DNA from: CAVVFX01 sp963777595
GTDB taxonomy: Bacteria > Acidobacteriota > Terriglobia > Bryobacterales > Bryobacteraceae
DNA length: 64,000 nucleotides
Reading direction: 5' to 3'
Assembly: GCA_963777595.1 (NCBI GenBank)
Contig: CAVZRE010000016.1
Location: 14,092-78,091 of the forward strand
This document shows positions 8,103-16,600 of this stretch, piece after piece (within the stretch, counting starts at the first letter, position 1; each line of letters begins with the position of its first letter). Position numbers and translations under genes: made by a program. A model generated the notes under the pieces. That model worked only from the letters and a program-made list of their open reading frames with translations, searched no databases and had not been told where the DNA came from.

Positions 8103-9420
8103 GCGTAGGGATAGACGAGACATTCGTCGCATTCGCGATGGTCGTCGCGCCCGCCACAACCGGCATGGACTCTTTCTTGGATACTACTACCAGTCCTGAA
8201 CTTGTCACGAAATAGCCGGCGAGGCGGTCGGCCTCGGGATCATACCCAATCTCAGAGTTCTCCGGTACAAGAACGCCCTCCTCAATGATGGCGCGGCGTA
8301 TACGGCTATGCCTGCCAACTCTCACATTCTCCAGAAGGATTGAGCTGTCTACCTCACTGAAGCTATCGACCCTCACTCCAGGGGAAAGCACGCTACGGAT
8401 CACCTTGCCACCGGAGATGATACAGCCGTGAGAAATCAGCGAATCGTGGGCGACGCCCATTCGCTGTCCTTCCTGCGCGAATACGAATTTCGCCGGCGGA
8501 TACGGCGGGACAGACGCGCGGATCGGCCATTCCTCATCGTACAGATTGAACACCGGATTCACCGCGACCAGATCCATGTTCGCCTCCCAATAGGAATCGA
8601 GGGTTCCTACGTCGCGCCAATAACGCACTTCCTTCCGGTTCTCGTCCACGAAGTCGTAGGCGAAGACCCGGCGTCGCCCTCCAATCAGTCGCGGTAGGAT
8701 GTCTTTACCGAAATCATGCGTGGATTGAGCATTCTCCGCGTCTTCTCGCAGCGCCTCCAACAGGATCGGTGTCGAGAAAAGGTAGATCCCCATCGACGCG
8801 CTACACGCTTGCGGGTTGAAATGCGAGCGCTCCGGTTGATGGTGCTGCGGCTTCTCTTCAAAGCCGGTGATTTCGCAATCGTCTCCGGAGCGGACGATTC
8901 CAAAGCGGACGGCATCGCTTGGCGGAACCTGGATGGTCGCTACTGTGGCATCGGCTTCATGCTTGAGGTGCCAGCGAAGCATCTGCTGGTAGTTCATTTT
9001 GTAGACGTGGTCGGCAGAGAGAATCAGGACGAACGGGAGCCCCTGCTCTTCGATGCTCTGAATATTCTGATAAACCGCGTCTGCGGTGCCCAGATACCAG
9101 GTTTCGCTAACCCTCTTCGTGGGTGGAAGGATGTCTATGAATTCATCGAGCTCTGTCGACAGTATGTTCCAGGTGCGCCGGACGTGTCGATTGAGACTCA
9201 GGGCTTTGTCCTGCGTCAGAATGTTGATCTTTCGTAAGCCGGAATTGACGCAGTTGGAGAGAGGAATATCAATAAGACGGTAGATAGCGCCAAACGTGAT
9301 CATCGGTTTGGCATGTTCGCGTGTGAGCGGAAGCATGCGATGGCCGGCCCCGCCCGCCAATAGCATAGTCAGAATGGGAGGTGAGCCCTGCGGTGAACGT
9401 TCTTTGTGCGGTGACTGCAT
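8092..9420 (-). CDS. glgC: Glucose-1-phosphate adenylyltransferase (GlgC-type)
   Basis: The 442-residue protein makes ADP-glucose from glucose-1-phosphate and ATP, the committed step of bacterial glycogen synthesis. The nucleotidyl-transferase signature reads LAGGAGHRMLPLT (~23-35) followed by YRLIDIPLSNCVNSG. GTADAVYQN, FEEKPQ and YWRDVGTLDSYWEANMDL are all typical of GlgC, and a left-handed beta-helix C-domain follows (~330-410). In the first motif the usual GxGTRL reads AGHRM, a mild deviation. It stands alone on the minus strand, convergent with the exporter operon. Enhancer-like element B is 45-67 bases upstream, but I found no -24/-12 match for this gene. Glycogen branching, debranching and phosphorylase genes lie elsewhere in the window. 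Confidence 0.92.
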   Translation of the reverse strand: MQSPHKERSPQGSPPILTMLLAGGAGHRMLPLTREHAKPMITFGAIYRLIDIPLSNCVNSGLRKINILTQDKALSLNRHVRRTWNILSTELDEFIDILPPTKRVSETWYLGTADAVYQNIQSIEEQGLPFVLILSADHVYKMNYQQMLRWHLKHEADATVATIQVPPSDAVRFGIVRSGDDCEITGFEEKPQHHQPERSHFNPQACSASMGIYLFSTPILLEALREDAENAQSTHDFGKDILPRLIGGRRRVFAYDFVDENRKEVRYWRDVGTLDSYWEANMDLVAVNPVFNLYDEEWPIRASVPPYPPAKFVFAQEGQRMGVAHDSLISHGCIISGGKVIRSVLSPGVRVDSFSEVDSSILLENVRVGRHSRIRRAIIEEGVLVPENSEIGYDPEADRLAGYFVTSSGLVVVSKKESMPVVAGATTIANATNVSSIPTLMT

Positions 9421-9464
9421 AGAAGTTAATTTCGCGCCTGGCGGCTGTTCCTTACGTGAGTGGT

Positions 9465-9487
9465 TGGCTGTATTTCGTCACGTGACC
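9465..9487 (+). promoter_or_regulatory. Enhancer-like element B
   Basis: Left part TGGCTG, five bases, right part CGTCACGTGACC: one base short of the palindrome shared with elements D, E and H. It lies 45 bases upstream of glgC (minus) and about 410 bases upstream of the predicted start site of the DUF1328 operon promoter (plus). Confidence 0.5.
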
Positions 9488-9770
9488 ACATGGCGTCAAT
9501 TGTGTCCCTAGCCGGCGCGCAAGGGCTTCCCAACGGCCCGAGCCGAGGCCACTTCCCAAGTTGGCTTTCAGGCGCCTGAGGTATCCGACGCTTCCGGCCA
9601 ACTCCGTACACGTCTTCGTCCGGACGATGTGACGTTCAGTGGTACGACTCGGCGTTGGGAATTCAACTATCAGCATTGGGCCTGCATCGATTGGAAGCAA
9701 CCAGATATCAAGTTGCGGGTGGAAGGGCTAGCCACAAACGCTAATCGTCGATATGCCTCCCAGCAACGGT

Positions 9771-9787
9771 GGGGCCATAGTGGCCCC
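9771..9787. repeat. Perfect 7-base inverted repeat (hairpin or operator)
   Basis: GGGGCCA, three bases, TGGCCCC. It sits 109-125 bases before the predicted transcription start of the DUF1328 operon, an enhancer-like distance, though its sequence is unrelated to the TGACC-type elements. There is no T-run after it, so it is not an obvious terminator. The rest of 9421-9937 shows nothing else. Confidence 0.4.
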
Positions 9788-9869
9788 GCCTGCCTACTTA
9801 AGCTCCAGTCAGCACGGGCGACGAAGTACCTCTTGCTCCCGATACCTCGTGGTTAACACCCTTTTGCCG

Positions 9870-9885
9870 TGGCCATACATCTGCA
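9870..9885 (+). promoter_or_regulatory. Sigma-54 promoter for the DUF1328 operon
   Basis: TGGCCATACATCTGCA has GG-N10-GC spacing and a strong CTGCA -12 element. Predicted start is near 9896, leaving a leader of about 42 bases with AAGGAG before the ATG at 9938. Confidence 0.6.
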
Positions 9886-9937
9886 CTAATGATTGCCTGG
9901 AACTGACGGCGGATGGCCGTAAGGAGACTTGACTTCG

Positions 9938-10102
9938 ATGCTCAGATGGATGTTGATGTTTACCACGTTGTTGCTATGGGGAGCCGCGACCGCGGCGATG
10001 GGCGGCGGTATCGCGCAGACCGCCGCTATCGCTTCAAGCCTGGTGTTTGGATTTTTGCTGGTGGTTTGCGCTTTGACATTCACACTGCGAGGCCGCGCGT
10101 GA
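9938..10102 (+). CDS. DUF1328 small membrane protein
   Basis: The 54-residue protein begins MLRWMLMFTTLLLWGAATA and contains GGGIAQTAAIASSL followed by a second hydrophobic stretch (LVFGFLLVVCALTF). This two-helix, glycine-hinged pattern matches the DUF1328 family, which is common beside stress genes; its function is unknown. AAGGAG at 9921-9926 supports the start. It is followed after 37 bases by a stress-protein gene and lies downstream of a sigma-54-type promoter, so it is probably induced with it. Confidence 0.75.
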   Translation: MLRWMLMFTTLLLWGAATAAMGGGIAQTAAIASSLVFGFLLVVCALTFTLRGRA

Positions 10103-10139
10103 CCAACATGGTCGGCCCAACACTAAGGAGGAGTCTAAA

Positions 10140-10697
10140 ATGAGTAGCAAAAAGACAGCAGTATTCGGCATTTATGCCTCAGTCGTCCACGCAGAACAAG
10201 CAGTTGGTCACCTGACGCAAGCCGGGTTTCCCAGCAATGACATTTCGGTGTTGGTTCCCGACCAACAAGGTACCAGGGCCTTTGCTTTTGAGAAGGAGAC
10301 GAAGGCTCCGGAAGGAACGACAACCGGCGTCACCGCCGGCGGGATAATCGGCGGAGCGCTCGGTGTTCTGGCCGGAATCGGCATGCTGGTCATTCCCGGC
10401 GTGGGCCCCTTCATTGCGGCAGGCCCAATCATGGTCGGACTTGCCGGGCTCGGAGTTGGAGGCGCTGTAGGAGGCCTGATCGGAGCACTGGTCGGGATGG
10501 GAATTCCAGAGTACGAAGCAAAGCGCTACGTCGGACGAATCACCTCCGGCGGCGTACTGTTATCCGTCCACTGTGACACGTCCGAACAGATCGTGAAGGC
10601 CAAAGATGTTCTCAAACATTCCGGCGCAGACGATATCGCAGCTGCCGGCGAGAGCTCAAACCACCTGGTCGCTGCGCAGGCCACTGTGAGTGAGTAA
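10140..10697 (+). CDS. YflT-type general stress protein with glycine zipper
   Basis: The 185-residue protein opens AVFGIYASVVHAEQAVGHL, the ferredoxin-like start of heat-induced/general-stress (YflT, 17M-like) proteins. A glycine-zipper membrane region follows (~65-130, with TAGGIIGGALGVLAGIGM). The C-terminal part resumes with GGVLLSVHCDTSEQIVKAKDVL. A paralogue with the same architecture is encoded at 50439-50978. These proteins are linked to envelope or osmotic stress, but no biochemical activity is known. A good GGAGG-type ribosome site lies just upstream of the ATG. Confidence 0.8.
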   Translation: MSSKKTAVFGIYASVVHAEQAVGHLTQAGFPSNDISVLVPDQQGTRAFAFEKETKAPEGTTTGVTAGGIIGGALGVLAGIGMLVIPGVGPFIAAGPIMVGLAGLGVGGAVGGLIGALVGMGIPEYEAKRYVGRITSGGVLLSVHCDTSEQIVKAKDVLKHSGADDIAAAGESSNHLVAAQATVSE

Positions 10698-10723
10698 TTG
10701 ACGAGATCCAACGGGAGTTGAAT

Positions 10724-10963
10724 ATGAAAATAGATAAGGATGATATCAAGCACGGAATCGATGCGGCGGCCGATTTGCTGAAAGACGCCACCGACCACAT
10801 TTCCGATGAGAGCCATAAGGCGGCTGAGAAAGCTACTGAGAAGAGAATCGAGCTCACTCGAAAAGCCGGCGAGAAGTTGATCGAAGTTGGTCAAAAGTTG
10901 AAGGACTCCACAAAGGATTCGATTGCCGTCCAACAGCCCGAGACCCCCGGACCCATCCGGTAG
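10724..10963 (+). CDS. Small charged helical protein
   Basis: The 79-residue protein is almost entirely amphipathic helix (DAAADLLKDATDHISDESHK, AAEKATEKRIELTRKAGEKL). This resembles LEA-like or CsbD-like stress peptides, but it is not assignable to a family by eye. ATG 10724 was chosen over TTG 10718 because of the GGGAG site upstream. It follows the YflT-type gene by 26 bases and probably shares its transcript. Function unknown. Confidence 0.6.
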   Translation: MKIDKDDIKHGIDAAADLLKDATDHISDESHKAAEKATEKRIELTRKAGEKLIEVGQKLKDSTKDSIAVQQPETPGPIR

Positions 10964-10971
10964 ACCTTAGT

Positions 10972-11359
10972 TTGAAGGAAACAAACGCCGAAGGAGGAGA
11001 CTTTCGCAAGGTTTGTCTGGGTGGTTCTGCCGGGGGTCTCGAAGCCTACACGGACATTCTGCGCAGCCTGCCTGCCGATACCGGCATGTGAGCCTGGCCG
11101 GCAATGTATTCGATCTGCGAACAACGTCCCGGCTGTCCGGTGGCCTAAGGCTATTAACATCTTCCTATGTTCGCTGGCTGAAACTGCTGGACCGCGCGCC
11201 ATAGCCTTCATATTTTCCGGCCTGGACGGTGACATCAGCGCCGCGTTGAGAGCCATCAAGTAGGCTGGAAGATTGACATTGCCGCGTATCGCCGTGGAGA
11301 CCGGACACATAGATTACCTGCTGCCTGCTTCGGAATTGCAGAGACTCTATTGGCTCTAG
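10972..11359 (+). pseudogene. CheB-type methylesterase remnant
   Basis: Three short frames reproduce the order of a CheB domain. The first reads VCLGGSAGGLEAYTDILRSL (11011 on), the active-site serine region. The second reads FLCSLAETAGPRAIAFIFSG (11163-11263), the catalytic-aspartate region, although SGxGSDG has become SGLDGDI. The third reads PRIAVETGHIDYLLPASEL (to 11359), the C-terminal strand. About 60-70 codons between the first two are missing. The gene is clearly dead. The intact CheB domain of the fusion protein at 55.4 kb has the same motifs, so this may be debris of a related sensor. Confidence 0.7.
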
Positions 11360-11474
11360 CGCACCAACCCATACAGACTGTCGATTCACACTCCGGCTGA
11401 AAGAGACTTTTGAGAGAGCTGCGCCGCCGTGCGGATCACTTACGATTCGCGCTCAGCTGCCGGAGGAAATAAAC

Positions 11475-11670
11475 ATGAATAAAGCCATCGGAGCGATCCT
11501 GATTGTGCTTGGCCTCTTAGGCTTGGTTGGGGCGGTTTCACTTACACGGCCCCTGAGAAGTTAGTCGACATCGGGCCTATTCATGCTACTCGCGAAAAGA
11601 CCCATGATGTTCCGCTTCCGCCTATCGCAGGGTACTGGCGCTCATCGGCGGCTGATTAGATCGCGAAGCC
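11475..11670 (+). pseudogene. Small membrane protein gene with two frameshifts
   Basis: The first frame encodes MNKAIGAILIVLGLLGLVGA after GGAGG at 11461-11466, then meets a stop. A +1 frame continues with GGFTYTAPEKLVDIGPIHAT and VPLPPIAG, the usual second half of a widespread small membrane protein with an IGPIHA motif. A further single-base loss would restore LALIGG at the end. Two indels in 70 codons mean it is broken, or mis-sequenced in G runs. Confidence 0.55.
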
Positions 11671-11726
11671 ATCAGAACCCTGTCCTCCGATCTCCGGCGC
11701 AATGTTGTCATGTTCTGATCGACGTT

Positions 11727-11742
11727 TGGCCCCAGGAGTGCA
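11727..11742 (+). promoter_or_regulatory. Sigma-54 promoter for the adh-mgtA-VIT operon
   Basis: TGGCCCCAGGAGTGCA has GG-N10-GC spacing. Predicted start is near 11753, 75 bases before the adh start. No TGACC-type enhancer was found within 200 bases upstream. Confidence 0.5.
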
Positions 11743-11827
11743 CCGTCCGGTCCGCCCCCAGACGGAACCTGCCTGAACCAGGCCGATGCAATTTGGGCTG
11801 ACGCGAGTTTGAGAAGAGGAATCACCT

Positions 11828-12907
11828 ATGAAAACGATGCACGCAGGATTTGTTGAGCAGTTCGGGAAGCCTCTAGTGCTTCGGGAGTGTGAAGTCCCCT
11901 CTCCCGGGGCCGGCCAGATCCTGGTAAAGACTGAGGCCTGTGGCGTATGCCACACGGATCTCCATGCCGCGCACGGCGATTGGCCCGTTAAACCCACCTT
12001 GCCATTCATCCCGGGTCATGAGGCCATCGGTTTGGTAGCCGCTCTCGGCGCCGGAGTGACGAACGTCCGGGAAGGCGACCGGGTTGGAGTCCCCTGGCTA
12101 TACTCGGCGTGCGGTCATTGCGAGTATTGTCTCGCCGGCTGGGAAACAGTTTGTCCGGACGCGCAGTTCGGCGGCTATACCCGGAACGGAGGCTTCGCCG
12201 AGTACCTGCTCGCCGATCCGAATTATGTCGCGCACGTGCCAGCAGGCCTTTCCGCCAATGATGCCGCACCGCTGATTTGCGCCGGTCTCACCTCGTATAA
12301 AGGGATCAAGGAAACAGGCGCGAGGCCAGGTGAATGGGTCGCGATCTCCGGGGCTGGCGGTCTTGGCCACCTCGGAATCCAATATGCCAAGGCCATGGGA
12401 CTGCTTGTCTGCGCGATCGATATTGATGACGGCAAACTCGCCCATGCCAAGCGTCTGGGGGCCGAAGTCACGATCAACGCGAAGAACGGCGATCCGGCTA
12501 CCGCGATCAAGAAAGCGACCGGGGGTGGAGCTCATGGCGTTTTAATCACCGCGCCCTCGCTCATCGCATTTAAACAAGGTGTTGGCATGACCCGGAAGCG
12601 CGGCACTTGCGTGCTGGTGGGCCTGCCTCCGGGCGAATTCCCGGTTCCGCTTTTCGATGTGGTGGCAAACTGTATTACCATCCGAGGCTCGTTCGTAGGC
12701 ACGCGCCGGGATATGACTGAAGCGTTGGCGTTCGCAGCCGCGGGCAAGGTGAAGGCCGATATCGAATTGCAGCCTCTCTCCTCGATCAACCAGATTTTCG
12801 ACCGGCTTGAGCATGGCGATGTTGCGTCACGCGTGGTCCTCGATTTCGCGCAACCAAAGGCAAAGGCTCCAGCGCATCTCAAAGAAGGCGAGCTAGTTTT
12901 AACGTAG
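11828..12907 (+). CDS. adhP: Zinc-dependent alcohol dehydrogenase (AdhP type)
   Basis: The 359-residue medium-chain dehydrogenase interconverts primary alcohols and aldehydes with NAD+. Catalytic-zinc ligands appear in CGVCHTDLH (~40) and GHEAIG (~68). The structural-zinc lobe is CGHCEYCLAGWETVC (~100-114), and the NAD-binding loop is GAGGLGHLG (~178). The tail after DFAQPKAK is slightly longer than usual. It heads a plus-strand run with mgtA 16 bases downstream and has a sigma-54-type promoter. Reduction of acetaldehyde would fit a fermentative survival mode together with phosphoketolase and acetate kinase, but the substrate is inferred. Confidence 0.92.
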   Translation: MKTMHAGFVEQFGKPLVLRECEVPSPGAGQILVKTEACGVCHTDLHAAHGDWPVKPTLPFIPGHEAIGLVAALGAGVTNVREGDRVGVPWLYSACGHCEYCLAGWETVCPDAQFGGYTRNGGFAEYLLADPNYVAHVPAGLSANDAAPLICAGLTSYKGIKETGARPGEWVAISGAGGLGHLGIQYAKAMGLLVCAIDIDDGKLAHAKRLGAEVTINAKNGDPATAIKKATGGGAHGVLITAPSLIAFKQGVGMTRKRGTCVLVGLPPGEFPVPLFDVVANCITIRGSFVGTRRDMTEALAFAAAGKVKADIELQPLSSINQIFDRLEHGDVASRVVLDFAQPKAKAPAHLKEGELVLT

Positions 12908-12923
12908 TCCGGGTGATCACCAA

Positions 12924-15602
12924 TTGGAACAGTTGATAACTCCCGTTGCCGGCCAGCCCGCGGCTGCGGTCGTCAAGGGCGGGAGCGCAGGCTCTAACCA
13001 CGCGCCGTCACCTCCGCGTCAGAATATTCGAGTTTCTCAGGCCGTGCTCGATGCTGCGATGAAGGAAGGCGATGGGCTGCTCCAGTCTTTGCAAACAGGC
13101 ACCGGCGGGCTGACGCAAAATGAGGCCGAGAACCGTGCGCGCAAGACGGGACCCAATGAAGTGGCACAGGAGAGGCAGCAAAGCTGGTTCGGCCGCTTGC
13201 TGAAAATCATCCGCAATCCACTGGTGATCCTGTTGTCGATCCTCTCGGCACTGTCCTACTCAACCGGTGATGCGCGCGCTGGAACTGTTATGGCGGCCAT
13301 GGTGCTGCTCAGTGTCGCGCTCCGCTTCATGCAGGAGTCGCGGGCAGACGCGGCGGCGGCAAAGCTCAAGGCCATGATTCACGTGACCGCCACTATTATG
13401 CGGGACGGCGCCGCCAGGGAGATACCGCTGCGTGACCTTGTGCCGGGCGACATCATCAACCTTTCAGCGGGAGACATGATCCCCGGCGACGTGCGGGTGC
13501 TGTCCTCGAAAGATCTCTTCGTAGGCCAGGGGAGCCTGACTGGCGAGTCGTTCCCCGTTGAGAAGTTTCGCGAAGCGGCGAAGACCGCGGCAACTTCACC
13601 GACCGAGATCAACAACACGTGCTTCATGGGTACCAGTGTAGAGAGTGGCACAGCGACGGCTGTCGTGGTGGCAACCGGCGTCCACACTTACCTCGGCAGC
13701 ATGGCGGGCTCGATCACGGAGGAGCGCGCGCCTACTAGCTTTGACCGGGGTCTCAACGGCTTCACCTGGCTCATGATCCGGCTGATGTTGGTGATGGTGC
13801 CCCTGGTTTTCCTCATCAACGGCGTCACGAAACAAGACTGGAAAGAAGCCTTCTTCTTCGCCATGGCCGTGGCCGTGGGGCTTACTCCGGAAATGCTGCC
13901 CATGATCGTATCGGTCTGCCTTTCCAAAGGAGCGATCGCCATGAGCCGCAAGAAAGTGATCGTCAAGCGGCTGAACTCCATCCAGAACTTCGGTGGCATG
14001 GATGTGCTCTGCACAGACAAAACCGGCACGCTCACCGAGGACCGAGTGGTTCTATTGCGGCATTGCAACGTTGCCGGACGGGAAACCGATGAAGTTCTAC
14101 TGGACGGCTACCTGATCAGCTATTTTCAGACCGGTCTTAAGAACCTGCTCGACCTTGCCATCCTCGATAGTCAGGATTTCGTCAAACCTGATTTCCACGG
14201 AAAAGCCCAGGTTGATTTATACAAGAAGCTCGACGAACTTCCTTTTGACTTCACGCGACGCATGATGTCCGTACTGGTGAAAGGGCCAGAAGGTAAGTCC
14301 ATCCTGCTCACCAAGGGCGCTCCCGAAGAGGTCTTTGTTCAGTGCTCTCACTTCGAACTCGAGGGAAAGGTGTCGCCAATGGACCCCAACCTGATCGTCG
14401 GACTGAGGCAAGAGTACGAGAGCCTGAGCAAAGATGGCTTCCGGGTCCTTGCTGTGGCGCGAAAGGAATTGCCGGGGAAGGACGCCTGTTCGAAAGACGA
14501 TGAGCGCGACCTCGTCCTCAAGGGCTATGTCGCGTTTCTGGACCCACCCAAGAAGACTAGCGGCCCTGCCATTGAAGCCCTTCACAAGCATGGTGTCGCG
14601 GTAAAAATTCTTACCGGGGACAACCAACTCATCAGCCGGAAGGTTTGCGGGGACGTTGGACTTGCCGCTGACCCGATGCTCCTCGGCGGCGATGTGGAGA
14701 CAATGTCCGATGCCGAACTGGCCGACGCAGCGGAGAAAACCACACTCTTCGCCCGCCTCTCGCCAGCACACAAGCGGCGGGTCATCCGCGCTCTCCAAGG
14801 TAAGGGGCATGTCGTCGGCTTCATGGGCGACGGCATCAACGACGCACCCGCCCTGCGAGCCGCTGACATCGGCATCTCCGTGGACACCGCTACGGACATC
14901 GCCAAAGAGTCCGCGGATCTGATCCTGCTGGAGAAGGACCTCATGGTCCTCGAAGGCGGCGTGATCGAGGGCCGGAAGGTCTTCGCGAACATCATCAAAT
15001 ACATCCGTATGGGGGCGAGTTCCAATTTCGGCAACATGTTCAGCGTGTTAGGTGCCAGCGCATTCCTCCCTTTCATCCCCATGGCTCCGATTCAGGTATT
15101 GACCAATAATCTGCTGTACGACTTCTCGCAAGTGCCGATTCCGATGGACGCGGTGGACGACGAACAAGTGGCGTTGCCGCGGCCGTGGAACATCTCCGAG
15201 ATCACGCGGTTCATCCTTTTGATTGGCCCGATCAGTTCGATCTTCGACTACACGACTTTCTTTGTGATGCTCTGGGTCTTCCACTGTTGGGACCCGTCCC
15301 GCGCGTCCGTGTTCCAGACGGGTTGGTTCGTCGAATCCATAATGACCCAGACGCTCATCATCCACGTCATTCGCACGAATAAGATTCCCTTCCTGCAGAG
15401 CCGGGCGAGTTGGCCGCTAATCATTACGACGCTCTCCATCATGGCCTTGGGAGCGTGGTTGCCGTATTCTCCGCTGGCCTCCTCGCTGGGACTCGCCGCC
15501 CTCCCGCGAATGTACTGGCCGATTCTGTTGTTGACGTTGCTCGCCTACGTGGGCCTCACGCAAATGGTGAAAGTCTGGATGTTAAGGAAGAAATGGATTT
15601 AG
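12924..15602 (+). CDS. mgtA: Magnesium-translocating P-type ATPase
   Basis: The 892-residue type IIIB P-ATPase has the actuator loop LTGESFPVEK, the phosphorylation site CTDKTGTLTEDR and the hinge GDGINDAPALRAADIGIS. The membrane motif VGLTPEMLPMIVS is diagnostic of the MgtA/MgtB subfamily. It imports Mg2+ across the cytoplasmic membrane. The N-terminal extension of about 70 residues is poorly conserved. The start is assigned to TTG 12924 with no strong ribosome site, so the true start could be internal. It lies 16 bases after adhP and one base before the VIT-family gene, so these are probably cotranscribed. Confidence 0.9.
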   Translation: MEQLITPVAGQPAAAVVKGGSAGSNHAPSPPRQNIRVSQAVLDAAMKEGDGLLQSLQTGTGGLTQNEAENRARKTGPNEVAQERQQSWFGRLLKIIRNPLVILLSILSALSYSTGDARAGTVMAAMVLLSVALRFMQESRADAAAAKLKAMIHVTATIMRDGAAREIPLRDLVPGDIINLSAGDMIPGDVRVLSSKDLFVGQGSLTGESFPVEKFREAAKTAATSPTEINNTCFMGTSVESGTATAVVVATGVHTYLGSMAGSITEERAPTSFDRGLNGFTWLMIRLMLVMVPLVFLINGVTKQDWKEAFFFAMAVAVGLTPEMLPMIVSVCLSKGAIAMSRKKVIVKRLNSIQNFGGMDVLCTDKTGTLTEDRVVLLRHCNVAGRETDEVLLDGYLISYFQTGLKNLLDLAILDSQDFVKPDFHGKAQVDLYKKLDELPFDFTRRMMSVLVKGPEGKSILLTKGAPEEVFVQCSHFELEGKVSPMDPNLIVGLRQEYESLSKDGFRVLAVARKELPGKDACSKDDERDLVLKGYVAFLDPPKKTSGPAIEALHKHGVAVKILTGDNQLISRKVCGDVGLAADPMLLGGDVETMSDAELADAAEKTTLFARLSPAHKRRVIRALQGKGHVVGFMGDGINDAPALRAADIGISVDTATDIAKESADLILLEKDLMVLEGGVIEGRKVFANIIKYIRMGASSNFGNMFSVLGASAFLPFIPMAPIQVLTNNLLYDFSQVPIPMDAVDDEQVALPRPWNISEITRFILLIGPISSIFDYTTFFVMLWVFHCWDPSRASVFQTGWFVESIMTQTLIIHVIRTNKIPFLQSRASWPLIITTLSIMALGAWLPYSPLASSLGLAALPRMYWPILLLTLLAYVGLTQMVKVWMLRKKWI

Positions 15603-15603
15603 C

Positions 15604-16299
15604 ATGCCTTTGCCTCTGATAGAGCGGCACCGCATAGGACGCATCGGTTGGTTGCGAGCCGCTGTACTGGGCGCCAACGATGGCATCCTTTCCACCGCGA
15701 GCCTGGTGCTCGGGGTCGCATCAGCACACGGGAGCCATAATAGCGTTCTCGTCGCGGGAGTCGCCGGTATGGTTGCCGGAGCGATGTCGATGGCGGCCGG
15801 CGAGTATGTGTCGGTTCACTCGCAGGCGGATACCGAGCAGGCCGACCTCAATCTTGAGCGCGCGGAACTCAAGAGTGACGACAAAGGAGAGCACCAGGAG
15901 TTGGCGGCCATCTACGTCGGTCGTGGTCTTGAACCCGCGCTCGCAAAGCAGGTTGCGCAACAGTTGATGGCTCACGACGCGCTGGACGCGCATGCTCGCG
16001 ACGAACTGGGTATCTCCTTAGGGGGCATTGCCCGTCCCGTTCAGGCTGCTATGGCGTCCGCTGCCAGCTTCGCAGTGGGAGCTGCGATGCCCCTTCTGGT
16101 CACTGCCCTGTCGCCTCCGCTTGCTCTGATCGCCCTCGTATCTGGGACGTCGCTCGTGTTCCTCGCTTTCCTCGGCGGATTAGCCGCACGAGCGGGCGGT
16201 GCGGAAGTAACGGTCGCCGCGATTCGTGTCACGTTCTGGGGCGCACTCGCGATGGGAGTGACCGCAGCTATTGGAGCGCTGGTTGGGACGATCGCTTAG
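15604..16299 (+). CDS. VIT1/CCC1-family iron/manganese transporter
   Basis: The 231-residue protein begins WLRAAVLGANDGILSTASLV, the first-helix signature of the VIT/CCC1 family. MAAGEYVSVHSQADTEQADL, the acidic metal-binding linker after helix 2, follows, with three further hydrophobic helices at ~150-230. Family members move Fe2+ or Mn2+ by proton antiport, out of the cytosol in bacteria. The start ATG follows the mgtA stop after one base, indicating translational coupling. Together the two genes suggest divalent-cation homeostasis during stress. Confidence 0.9.
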   Translation: MPLPLIERHRIGRIGWLRAAVLGANDGILSTASLVLGVASAHGSHNSVLVAGVAGMVAGAMSMAAGEYVSVHSQADTEQADLNLERAELKSDDKGEHQELAAIYVGRGLEPALAKQVAQQLMAHDALDAHARDELGISLGGIARPVQAAMASAASFAVGAAMPLLVTALSPPLALIALVSGTSLVFLAFLGGLAARAGGAEVTVAAIRVTFWGALAMGVTAAIGALVGTIA

Positions 16300-16304
16300 C
16301 GCCC

Positions 16305-16600
16305 CTAGTGCGTGTATATCAGGACGGTATCGCTCTGCTCACCACCCTGTTGGAGCTGAACCGCGACGGTCCCTGCTGTGGGCGGAAACCTGACGTTAAT
16401 CTGTGTGAGCCCCAGGACAGCTATGGGCGCCTGGCCGCCGTATAAGACCTGGAGAGCAGAGTTCTCCGCGGCAATTGGTACCTGCGTGATCGGATCAGCC
16501 GACTGCGGGACATGCGCCCGTCCGGCTGGGCAACGTTTAGCAGACCCGTACCCGTGGCCCATAGCTGGCTATATCGCAAACTCGATCCACTTATCCGGCC
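16305..16600 (-). pseudogene. C-terminal fragment of a TIGR03437-type exported protein
   Basis: The minus strand reads WATGTGLLNVAQPDGRM in one frame. After a frameshift near 16.5 kb it continues in another with SADPITQVPIAAENSALQVL, YGGQAPIAVLGLTQINVRFP and a final beta strand ending LIYTH. This is the order of the Solibacter-type C-terminal domain (TIGR03437: ATGxG, PDG, YAGxAPG, QINVxVP). Everything upstream of this domain is absent, because the sequence switches into the oppositely oriented fragment at about 16.6 kb. It is a useful taxonomic marker for Acidobacteria. Confidence 0.6.

Noticed and set aside
11727..11828. Enhancer copy for the adhP operon
   Set aside because: No TGACC/GGTCA inverted repeat within 200 bases upstream of the promoter match; only the promoter is reported.
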